A stretch of 7,087 nt of DNA from Halobacteriales archaeon (lineage in GTDB: Archaea; Halobacteriota; Halobacteria; Halobacteriales; SKSH01), in contig SKSH01000125.1 of the NCBI GenBank assembly GCA_007118075.1, forward strand, positions 1 to 7,087. Reading direction: 5' to 3'. Shown in pieces: positions 1 through 5,444 of this stretch (its first letter is position 1; each line of letters begins with the position of its first letter). Below the pieces are notes generated by a model. That model saw nothing but the letters and a program-made list of their open reading frames with translations, had not been told where the DNA came from and made no database searches. The translations under genes were made by a program, and so were the position numbers.

Positions 1-636
1 GTCCACCGTCGGAACGAACAACTCGAAGACTTCGCCGGTGTCATCAGTCACGATCTGCGCAATCCCCTCTCGATCGCCAATGGGTATCTCGAGCTCATCC
101 AAGAGGACCACGAGAGCCCCTACACCCAATCCATCGAAGATGCCCTCCGACGGATGGAGGAGCTGATCGACGACCTCCTCACCCTGGCCAGAGAGGGGAA
201 GCCGATCGATGAGACCGAATGGGTCGAGCTATCGAGGTGTGTCGAGCGATGCTGGTCCAATGTCGAGACAAAGGATGCATCCCTTCGATCGCTCGTCGAC
301 GACCACATCAAGGCCGATCGATCCCGGCTCGAACAGCTCTTTGAGAACCTCATCAGGAACGCCATCGAACACGGTGGCGATGAGGTGACCGTCACCGTCG
401 GTCGGCTCAAAGAGGGATTCTTCCTCGAGGATGATGGACCTGGCATCGAACCTGATCTTCGAGGAGAGATCCTCCGACCAGGGTTTACCACCAGCGAGAC
501 CGGGACCGGGTTCGGGCTATCGATCGTCCGTGAGATCACCGAGGCACACGGCTGGGAGATCGGAATCGCCGAGGCCGATGGTGGCGGGGCTCGCTTTGAG
601 ATCACCGGAGTCGAATTCTGCGACCAATCTACCTGA
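1..636 (+). CDS. Sensor histidine kinase, C-terminal part (HisKA + HATPase_c), 5' end outside window
   Basis: The frame is open from base 1 and ends at a TGA at 634-636, so 211 residues of a longer protein are visible. In order these show the H-box ISHDLRNPL (phospho-acceptor His at visible residue 17), a DDLLTLAR segment ending the dimerisation helix, and the N-box LFENLIRNAIEHG (about 113-125). The ATP-binding G1 box DDGPGI (144-149) and G2 box GTGFGL (168-173) follow. All core kinase motifs are present, so this end is functional in appearance. The linker and the FTTSETGTGFGL region are of the type common in haloarchaeal PAS-domain kinases; the sensor half lies to the left and cannot be read, so the signal is unknown. 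It should autophosphorylate on His and pass phosphate to a response regulator, none of which is encoded here. The next gene starts 84 bp downstream behind its own promoter-like box, so a functional link to it is not implied. Confidence 0.93.
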   Translation, partial: VHRRNEQLEDFAGVISHDLRNPLSIANGYLELIQEDHESPYTQSIEDALRRMEELIDDLLTLAREGKPIDETEWVELSRCVERCWSNVETKDASLRSLVDDHIKADRSRLEQLFENLIRNAIEHGGDEVTVTVGRLKEGFFLEDDGPGIEPDLRGEILRPGFTTSETGTGFGLSIVREITEAHGWEIGIAEADGGGARFEITGVEFCDQST

Positions 637-690
637 AGGTCACATCGGCCAGGACACGAGCATGGCGGCAGCCATGGAGCGAGCGTCACG

Positions 691-699
691 CCCTTAACC
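691..699 (+). promoter_or_regulatory. TATA-like element upstream of the O-methyltransferase gene
   Basis: The sequence CCCTTAACC has its TTAA core about 25 bp before the ATG at 721. That is the archaeal TATA-to-start-site distance, so the transcript would be leaderless. No Shine-Dalgarno precedes the ATG, which agrees. The box is a poor match to TTTAWA, so this is a weak call. Confidence 0.35.
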
Positions 700-720
700 C
701 CACTCCACGAGTGACCCCTC

Positions 721-1395
721 ATGAACGTCAAACAGTTCGACCAGCTGGATGCCTTCCTCGAAGCGATGGCACCGGTCCACGACGACATCCAACATGAGAT
801 GGCCACCAGGGCAGCGGACGAGGGATTCCCGATCATCGGACCTGCTGCCGGGGCAGTGTTACGACAGTTCGCGGTCGCCACTGGGGCCGAACGCATCTTC
901 GAGTTCGGCTCTGGGTTCGGTTACTCGGCTACGTGGTTCGCGCCGGCCCTTCCCGATGATGGTGAACTCATCCTCACCGAGATCGATGCCAACGAGATGG
1001 CCGATGCCGAGACCTACCTCGAACAGGCCGGCTATGACCACCTCATCACCTACGAGGTCGGCGACGCCACGGAGATCATCAATCGCCACGATGGCCCCTT
1101 CGATGTCGTCCTCATCGACGCCGAGAAGGAACAGTACGTAGAGTGCTATGAATTGGTCCGAGACAAGGTCGCTACGGGTGGTGTCATCATCGCCGATAAC
1201 GCGCTGACCGCCGGAGATATGGATACCGCTGGAATCATGGACGCGGTCATCGAGGGTGACACCGATCCAGCGCTCGACGCAACAGCCGAGGGGATCAGAC
1301 GATACCTTCAGCACATCATCGATGATGCAGGATTCGTCACCTCCGTGCTCCCGGTCGGCTCCGGTCTCGCCGTGAGCGTCAAGCACAATGGGTGA
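721..1395 (+). CDS. Class I SAM-dependent O-methyltransferase (CCoAOMT/COG4122-like)
   Basis: A 224-residue cytosolic protein, close to the 210-230 residues usual for the family. It has the Rossmann fold of small divalent-metal-dependent O-methyltransferases. The SAM-binding motif I is EFGSGFGYSA (61-70), followed by TEID (86-89), whose acidic residue should bind the SAM ribose. VVLIDAEK (129-136) and IIADNAL (156-162) carry Asp133, Asp159 and Asn160 at the places of the metal ligands. The N-terminal helix and PIIGPAAG (37-44) correspond to the substrate/SAM-covering segment. Family members methylate catechol-like hydroxyls, but haloarchaeal homologues have no assigned substrate, and nothing here fixes one. 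The ATG at 721 is supported by the TATA-like box about 25 bp upstream and by normal length. It is probably transcribed alone: a hairpin follows the stop by 11 bp and the next gene has its own TATA box. Confidence 0.9.
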   Translation: MNVKQFDQLDAFLEAMAPVHDDIQHEMATRAADEGFPIIGPAAGAVLRQFAVATGAERIFEFGSGFGYSATWFAPALPDDGELILTEIDANEMADAETYLEQAGYDHLITYEVGDATEIINRHDGPFDVVLIDAEKEQYVECYELVRDKVATGGVIIADNALTAGDMDTAGIMDAVIEGDTDPALDATAEGIRRYLQHIIDDAGFVTSVLPVGSGLAVSVKHNG

Positions 1396-1406
1396 TTGCA
1401 GCGACC

Positions 1407-1428
1407 ACGGTAGCCGGTAACCTACCGT
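1407..1428 (+). terminator. Hairpin after the O-methyltransferase gene
   Basis: ACGGTAG (1407-1413) and CTACCGT (1422-1428) are perfect 7-bp complementary arms around an 8-base loop, starting 11 bases past the stop codon. It could end or stabilise the transcript. No T-run follows, so it does not meet the usual archaeal terminator pattern. Confidence 0.35.
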
Positions 1429-1444
1429 CACAAGTATCAATACC

Positions 1445-1450
1445 GTTATA
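1445..1450 (+). promoter_or_regulatory. TATA box of the lipoprotein gene
   Basis: GTTATA at 1445-1450 lies about 31 bp before the ATG at 1479, predicting a start site near 1474 and a leader of only a few bases. The palindrome ACCATGGT (1454-1461) sits between the box and the predicted start. An outer pair ATACC (1440-1444) and GGTAT (1462-1466) brackets both. A repressor bound there would block the core promoter; that is inference. Confidence 0.5.
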
Positions 1451-1478
1451 GCTACCATGGTGGTATCCGAATCAAATC

Positions 1479-2171
1479 ATGCGAAAAACCTACGCAGTAC
1501 TGGCGGTTGTATTGTTGATCTTCCTCGCCGGTTGTGTCACGGTGACTGTTGAATTTACCGTCGATGGAGACGGCATGGTCGAACTCGATGCCGAGATGGA
1601 GTTCGACGAGATGGTCGTCCAGTTCATGGAGATGGAACTGGATGAAGATGAGTACGACTCCGTCGGTGAGATGATGATCGCCGACATGCAGGCTGACCTC
1701 GAGGACGACACTGGCGACTTCGACAACATCGAGTACGACTATGAAGAGCTCGAGGATGGTGGCTTGCTGTTACTCATCACGAGTGACCCGACCGACCCGG
1801 CCACCTTGGATGACATTTCCGTCACCATCGATGAGGACGAGGCGACCGCCGAGTTCATCAGCCATGACGGAATCGATGATTTCGAAGAGGATGACGGGCT
1901 CAACGGAGCTGACGAAGACTTCCAGGATATGATCGATATGCGCATCATCGTGCACATGCCCGGAGAGATCCAGGAACACAACGGCAACCTCGTCGATGAC
2001 ACCACCGTCGAATGGACTTCGGCCGAACATGGTGGGACCGATGAACTGTACGCGCTGAGCGAGATCGATGATGACACCGCATTCGCAATCCCTGGCTTTA
2101 CCGCTGGGATCACGCTCCTTGCCCTTGGCTTGCTCATCGCCGGCAGCGCATACCTCCACCGTCGTCGTTGA
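1479..2171 (+). CDS. Acidic surface lipoprotein with LppM-like domain and C-terminal PGF-type sorting signal
   Basis: A 230-residue secreted protein. Residues 1-19 form a Sec-type lipoprotein signal: a short basic start, a hydrophobic run, and the lipobox LAGC with Cys19 as the lipid-bearing residue. The mature part starts VTVTVEFTVDGDG and has a late MPGEI...NGNLVDDTTVEW block (160-179). This layout resembles LppM/DUF3153-type lipoproteins and related haloarchaeal surface proteins; that is recognition from memory and unconfirmed. The C-terminus is IPGF (204-207), a hydrophobic helix (about 208-226), then HRRR, which matches the tripartite PGF-CTERM signal processed by archaeosortase A. The protein is extraordinarily acidic: no Lys or Arg occurs between Lys3 and Arg155. 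Eight Met fall within residues 33-70. The role is unknown; extracytoplasmic location is well supported. The ATG gives a complete signal peptide and sits correctly behind a TATA box. Confidence 0.87.
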   Translation: MRKTYAVLAVVLLIFLAGCVTVTVEFTVDGDGMVELDAEMEFDEMVVQFMEMELDEDEYDSVGEMMIADMQADLEDDTGDFDNIEYDYEELEDGGLLLLITSDPTDPATLDDISVTIDEDEATAEFISHDGIDDFEEDDGLNGADEDFQDMIDMRIIVHMPGEIQEHNGNLVDDTTVEWTSAEHGGTDELYALSEIDDDTAFAIPGFTAGITLLALGLLIAGSAYLHRRR

Positions 2172-2187
2172 CCGAGCCGGTGAGAAT

Positions 2188-2216
2188 GCTTCACCGCAAA
2201 GGTGAAGCGGTGTTTT
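2188..2216 (+). terminator. Hairpin plus T-run ending the lipoprotein transcript
   Basis: GCTTCACC (2188-2195) and GGTGAAGC (2201-2208) are perfect 8-bp arms around the 5-base loop GCAAA. TTTT follows at 2213-2216. It lies 16 bases past the stop codon and ahead of the next promoter region, so it probably separates the two genes. Confidence 0.6.
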
Positions 2217-2262
2217 GCTGAGCCGTCACGCTCATACCCATCAAGCACGGCAGTACGACTAG

Positions 2263-3027
2263 ATGCAATCAGAGGCCGTCTCCCTTGGTCCCATCTCCCT
2301 CTCTCGTCGACGAATCTATGCACTGGTCATACTCGCTGTCGGCATCGCCATCGTCGAGGGGACATCGTTGGTTCCGTCCTTCTTCGGACACATGTGGTTC
2401 TTCATCTCGAACCAGGCGGAGATCATCCAGGGACGCTGGGATCTCGTCGCGTTGAACGTCGGTGTGTTCATCGCATTCGCCATCCCGCTGGCGATGGGCT
2501 TTCGCTGGCGGGTCAACTGGCAATCGGCATCGCTCGGCGTCTACGCCGCGTTCATCGTCTCGCTCTTTGTCGAGATGTACGGCGTCCCGCTGACGATCTA
2601 CATCACCTCGGCGGCGGTCCCCACCGGTGTCGGCCTCGAAGCCACCGCCGGTCAGACCATGCTCTATCAGTTCGAATTCCTCGGCCAGACGATGGCCTTG
2701 ACCTTCTGGAAGACCGTCGGGGCGGGGCTCATCATCGCCGGAGGCATCCTCATCGCCATCGGCTGGTCGACGCTGTATCGAACCGAGGAGGAGCTCGTCA
2801 CCTCCGGGATCTACCACTACTCCCGACATCCACAGTACCTCGGCTTCATGCTCTTCCTCTTCGGGTGGTTCGTCCACTGGCCGTCACTGCTCACGATGGC
2901 GATGTTCCCGGTGTTGGCATACTTCTACTACCGGCTCTCAATCGTCGAAGAACAGGAGGTCATGGAGACGATCGGGGACAAGACCGCCTACCAGTCCTAC
3001 ATCGACCGGACGCCGCGGTTCATCTGA
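2263..3027 (+). CDS. Integral-membrane methyltransferase, ICMT/PEMT superfamily (COG2020-like)
   Basis: A 254-residue membrane protein. Hydrophobic segments lie near residues 18-40, 61-80, 89-112, 145-171 and 192-223. The C-terminal third has the family signature: LVTSGIYHYSRHPQYLG (178-194), where His189-Pro190 belongs to the SAM-binding RHP motif. A re-entrant hydrophobic stretch follows, then the EEQE motif (229-232) and a final Y..YIDRTPRFI tail. These are the marks of isoprenylcysteine carboxyl methyltransferases and phospholipid/NnrU-like methyltransferases, so it should methylate a membrane-embedded or lipid-linked substrate with SAM. The substrate is not identifiable. The first about 140 residues add three membrane spans ahead of the core and look like a group-specific sensor or substrate domain. 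The ATG at 2263 has a weak TATA-like CATACC (2233-2238) about 28 bp upstream, suggesting a near-leaderless start. The gene is bounded by a terminator on the left and a structured intergenic region on the right, so it is probably monocistronic. Confidence 0.85.
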   Translation: MQSEAVSLGPISLSRRRIYALVILAVGIAIVEGTSLVPSFFGHMWFFISNQAEIIQGRWDLVALNVGVFIAFAIPLAMGFRWRVNWQSASLGVYAAFIVSLFVEMYGVPLTIYITSAAVPTGVGLEATAGQTMLYQFEFLGQTMALTFWKTVGAGLIIAGGILIAIGWSTLYRTEEELVTSGIYHYSRHPQYLGFMLFLFGWFVHWPSLLTMAMFPVLAYFYYRLSIVEEQEVMETIGDKTAYQSYIDRTPRFI

Positions 3028-3043
3028 CCGCCACAGCATCCCC

Positions 3044-3110
3044 CGATTGGCGAACTTGGTACATGCGTCCAACCCATCGTGAGTGACCGGTCACAGCCAA
3101 TCGGCCAAGT
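3044..3110 (+). repeat. Interlocked inverted repeats (possible pseudoknot) between the membrane methyltransferase and hflX
   Basis: CGATTGGC (3044-3051) is the exact complement of GCCAATCG (3096-3103), and ACTTGG (3054-3059) is the exact complement of CCAAGT (3105-3110). The two pairings cross, as in an H-type pseudoknot, since the second 5' arm lies in the loop of the first stem. Inside the loop is a perfect 12-bp palindrome, GTGACCGGTCAC (3083-3094). The element starts 16 bases after the methyltransferase stop and ends about 55 bp before the hflX TATA box. It may shape the 3' end of the first transcript or hold a protein-binding site for the second gene. No T-run follows. Confidence 0.45.
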
Positions 3111-3162
3111 CTCGAATGCCTGTTACCGACCGCCTGAGTGCTTAAGTGCGGTCACGGCATAT

Positions 3163-3169
3163 CCTATAG
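3163..3169 (+). promoter_or_regulatory. TATA-like box of hflX
   Basis: CCTATAG at 3163-3169 predicts a start site near 3190-3195 and a leader of about 20 bases before the ATG at 3212. No Shine-Dalgarno is seen in that leader. An in-frame TAG at 3167-3169 with no start codon between it and 3212 fixes the ATG as the only available start. Confidence 0.45.
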
Positions 3170-3211
3170 TGCACACGTGCCAGGCGCACACCAGCAGCGA
3201 CGACCGCACCC

Positions 3212-4507
3212 ATGAGGGTGATCGTCGCCAAACGCGTCGATGAGGGGGTCCCGGACACCGGTGAGATCTGTCGGCTCGCGGCCGCCGCCGGCCACGAGGT
3301 CGTCGACGAGGTCACGCAGGTCAGACCGGGCGATCCGGCCCTCGAACTCGGCGCCGGGAAGGTCGATGAGCTCGCCCAGCTCGTCATCCAGCACAACGCC
3401 GAACTCGTCATCTTCGACAACCGACTTGGGCCGTACCAGACGTACAACTTAGGCAACAAGCTGCCAAAGGGGGTGGCGGTCATCGACCGGTTCCGACTCA
3501 TCCTCGATATCTTCGGTCAACGTGCCAACACCAGGAGGGCACAGCTTCAGGTCGAACTCGCCGAGCTCCGCTATGAGCTTCCACGTGCTGAAGCGAAGAC
3601 GAGCCTCGCCAAGCGAGAGGAACACCCAGGGTTCATGGGGCTCGGTGAGTACGATGAGAGCCGCAAACGCGACATCAAAGAGCGCATCAGCCGCATCCAA
3701 GAGGAGCTCACGACGATGGAGGTACGCGATGCAAAGCGTCGAGAGCGCCGGCGTGATTCGGGCTTCGACCTCGTCGCCCTCGCAGGATACACCAACGCAG
3801 GGAAATCGACCCTCCTCCGTCGCCTCGCAAGCGAGCTCTCCATCGATCAAAACGAGGATCTTCATCCAGATCTTGACCCCGTCGCTGCCTCAAGCGACCG
3901 CCTGTTCGAGACATTGGGAACCACCACCAGATCGACGACGATCGATGACCGTGATATCCTCATCACCGATACGGTTGGATTCATCGCCGACTTGCCCCCG
4001 TGGATCATCGAATCGTTCAACTCCACCCTCGAGGCGGTCTACCAGGCTGATCTCGTGTTGCTTGTGATCGACGTGAGCGAGCCGGTCACCACGGTCAGAG
4101 AGAAGCTCGTCACCTGTCACGATATCCTCAGTGCCAGGAACCAAGCGCCGATCATCACCGTCTTGAACAAGACCGACCGGGTGACCGATGCCGAACTCAC
4201 CGAGGTGAAATCGGCCATCGATGCTCTCGCCCCGAACCCGGTCCACATCAGTGCGGTGAGCGGCGATGGGATCGATGATTTACGATCGCGTATCACCTCC
4301 GCACTGCCGCCGTGGCTTGGCGAACGGTTGGTCGTCCCACACACAGACAACACCATGTCTCTCGTCTCCTGGCTCCACGACAACGCCAGAATCACCGATA
4401 TCTCCTATGATGATTCAGGCGTGATGATCGAGTTCGAATCACGACCGGCCATTATCGAGCGTGCAAGGGACCGAGCTGAGGGCCTCGTCCTTGAGGCGGG
4501 CTCATAG
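3212..4507 (+). CDS. hflX: GTPase HflX, ribosome-associated
   Basis: A 431-residue cytosolic GTPase of the TRAFAC/Obg-HflX group, full length for haloarchaeal HflX. The N-terminal HflX domain has the conserved LELGAGKVDEL and VIFDNRLGPYQTYNL segments. A basic coiled-coil linker follows, through QVELAELRYELPR and the glycine-rich GFMGLGEYDESR to about residue 180. The G domain is complete: P-loop GYTNAGKST (192-200), switch I GTTTRS (236-241), DTVGF (253-257), NKTD (319-322) and SAVSG (347-351). A small C-terminal domain ends with VMIEFESRPAIIERARDRAEGL. In bacteria HflX splits stalled or stress-damaged 70S ribosomes, and archaeal homologues bind the large subunit; the same is expected here. 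It has its own promoter-like box and no gene of related function beside it. The region downstream is AT-rich and gene-free, with no clear terminator on this strand. Confidence 0.96.
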   Translation: MRVIVAKRVDEGVPDTGEICRLAAAAGHEVVDEVTQVRPGDPALELGAGKVDELAQLVIQHNAELVIFDNRLGPYQTYNLGNKLPKGVAVIDRFRLILDIFGQRANTRRAQLQVELAELRYELPRAEAKTSLAKREEHPGFMGLGEYDESRKRDIKERISRIQEELTTMEVRDAKRRERRRDSGFDLVALAGYTNAGKSTLLRRLASELSIDQNEDLHPDLDPVAASSDRLFETLGTTTRSTTIDDRDILITDTVGFIADLPPWIIESFNSTLEAVYQADLVLLVIDVSEPVTTVREKLVTCHDILSARNQAPIITVLNKTDRVTDAELTEVKSAIDALAPNPVHISAVSGDGIDDLRSRITSALPPWLGERLVVPHTDNTMSLVSWLHDNARITDISYDDSGVMIEFESRPAIIERARDRAEGLVLEAGS

Positions 4508-4637
4508 ACCGGTGGACAAACACAGGTAACACGGCCATTCTCCTCGATAGCAGCCAGGGAATCTGTAGATCATATCAACTGGATTGTGAGCTATATCACT
4601 CAGTTTGGTGACATGATACAAAGAGCGTGATTAGACC

Positions 4638-4681
4638 GTAGCGTTTGTACCGATTTATACACGGCCGATCTGGGACGCTAC
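4638..4681 (+). promoter_or_regulatory. TTTATA promoter-like box inside a 7-bp inverted repeat
   Basis: TTTATA at 4654-4659 is the best match to the haloarchaeal TATA consensus in the window. Exact complementary arms GTAGCGT (4638-4644) and ACGCTAC (4675-4681) flank it with a 30-base spacer. The predicted start site falls at about 4683, where a GTG opens a 20-codon frame ending at 4745. Whether this drives a leaderless micro-ORF, a small RNA or nothing cannot be told from sequence. Confidence 0.4.
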
Positions 4682-4879
4682 AGTGAAAATATCGAACGTT
4701 TATTGGCAGAATACAAATATAATTGGAGCATTATATGAATTATGACAATACAATAATATAATATCCAAAATTAAATATCTATTATAGTATCAACAAATAG
4801 TAATCATCGAAATAAACCGGATTTGTCTATCAATACTACAGGATAGAGAATTCATAGTTAAAATACCAATATAAATGTC

Positions 4880-4885
4880 AAAAAA
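4880..4885 (-). terminator. T-tract terminator of the RidA gene
   Basis: On the minus strand this reads as six consecutive T, about 41 bases past the RidA stop codon. Archaeal RNA polymerase commonly terminates at such oligo-T runs without a hairpin, so this is a reasonable end for the RidA transcript. Confidence 0.5.
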
Positions 4886-4926
4886 GTATTTAGTCAGCTG
4901 GTGAGAAATGATGAATATCGTATTGT

Positions 4927-5310
4927 TTATTCTTCTAGCTCAGCAGTCATCTCTATCTCGACTCTGACCCCCGGTGCCAACCCGGCCACCTTGACGGTAC
5001 TGCGAGCTGGAAATGGCTCAGCGAGATACGATTCATACACACTGTTGAACTGTTCGTAATCTGCGAAATCTGTCAGATAAACGGTCGACCGTACGACCGA
5101 ATCGAATGAGGTACCGGCCTCCGTGAGGATCGCATCCAGATTCTCCATAACCCGCTCGGTCTGTTCTGCCATCGTCCCACCGACGACCTCTCTGGTCTCT
5201 GGATCTCGAGGTGTCTGTCCAGATGTGAGGACGAACCCGTTCGACACGATCGCTTGAGAGAGCGCAAATCCGTCGGCTGACGGAGCCGCTCCTGTGTTAA
5301 CTTCCTGCAT
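4927..5310 (-). CDS. RidA/YjgF/UK114-family 2-iminoacid deaminase
   Basis: A 127-residue soluble protein, the usual size for RidA, which forms trimers and hydrolyses reactive enamines/imines of amino acids to 2-oxo acids and ammonia. Typical family segments are FVLTSGQTP (26-34), EQTERVMENLDAILTEAG (49-66), VVRSTVYLTDF (72-82) and FPARSTVKVAGLAPGVRVEIE (100-120). Arg103 sits at the position of E. coli RidA Arg105, which holds the substrate carboxylate, and Glu118/Glu120 match the conserved glutamate region, so deaminase activity is plausible. The frame could open 24 codons earlier (to 5382), but I chose the ATG at 5308-5310. It gives the normal N-terminus, GGAG lies just upstream, and a TATA box lies inside the would-be extension. 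The gene diverges from the dehydrogenase gene, with 134 bp between start codons. Substrate range cannot be read; some family members are paralogues with other roles. Confidence 0.9.
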   Translation of the reverse strand: MQEVNTGAAPSADGFALSQAIVSNGFVLTSGQTPRDPETREVVGGTMAEQTERVMENLDAILTEAGTSFDSVVRSTVYLTDFADYEQFNSVYESYLAEPFPARSTVKVAGLAPGVRVEIEMTAELEE

Positions 5311-5340
5311 ACTCCAACCGAAATAAGGCCGAGCCAGCAG

Positions 5341-5346
5341 ATAAAT
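5341..5346 (-). promoter_or_regulatory. TATA box of the RidA gene
   Basis: On the minus strand this reads ATTTAT within GATTTATC, about 33 bp before the ATG at 5310. That predicts a start site near 5317 and a leader of roughly 7 bases containing GGAG. It argues against translation starting at 5382. Confidence 0.5.
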
Positions 5347-5399
5347 CACTCGTAACCACTGCAGCGCTGGACCGACCGCCATACCGTCAGAATGCCCAG

Positions 5400-5412
5400 T
5401 TTTGTAACAAAA
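5400..5412. promoter_or_regulatory. Interrupted palindrome in the RidA/dehydrogenase divergent region
   Basis: TTTTG-TAA-CAAAA has perfect 5-bp arms. It lies 33-45 bp upstream of the dehydrogenase ATG, directly next to the weak TATA-like AAAT (5419-5422), and about 54 bp upstream of the RidA TATA box. The position fits an operator for one or both divergent genes. No regulator gene is present in the window. Confidence 0.4.
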
Positions 5413-5444
5413 AGACTCAAATCGATTGACGGCATCCCCTATCC

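Larger units (their letters stand above)
4508..4926. other. AT-rich gene-free intergenic island
   Basis: No ORF in either strand looks like a real gene here, and stops are frequent in all frames. Composition changes sharply: about 50% GC at 4621-4680, then about 26% at 4681-4920, with 17% at 4741-4800 (hand counts). Flanking genes are near 60%. Visible elements are GTGA-N6-TCAC at 4586-4599, a TTTATA box with a flanking inverted repeat (4638-4681), weak TAGTAT/ATACTA arms near 4786-4840, and a T-tract serving the minus strand at 4880-4885. I see no tRNA-like cloverleaf, no transposase fragment and no recognisable origin repeats. It could be a remnant of an insertion, an island boundary, or simply an AT-rich spacer. 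Confidence 0.7.

Noticed and set aside
1..1395. Kinase and O-methyltransferase as a signalling operon
   Set aside because: There are 84 bp between them with a TATA-like box about 25 bp before the second ATG, and no functional link between the families is established.
1739..2323. 194-codon minus-strand frame opposite the lipoprotein gene
   Set aside because: It is Ser-rich, the expected antisense of Asp/Glu-rich codons, and crosses the terminator. No independent start signal is seen.
2202..3086. 294-codon plus-strand frame overlapping the membrane methyltransferase
   Set aside because: It is rich in Arg, His and Pro with no domain signal, unlike the acidic proteins of the organism. It is a shifted-frame shadow of the real gene and starts inside the terminator hairpin.
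4508..4926. Replication origin in the AT-rich region
   Set aside because: No orc1/cdc6 gene is in the window. I see no G-rich origin-recognition-box repeats; AT-richness alone is not enough.
4508..4926. CRISPR array or tRNA gene in the AT-rich region
   Set aside because: There are no regularly spaced direct repeats and no TTC-type T-arm or paired acceptor stem; the only repeats are single short inverted pairs.
5311..5382. N-terminal extension of RidA (start at 5382, 151 residues)
   Set aside because: RidA proteins are about 125-130 residues and the extra 24 residues match nothing in the family. A TATA box (5341-5346) lies within the extension, and GGAG precedes the ATG at 5310.
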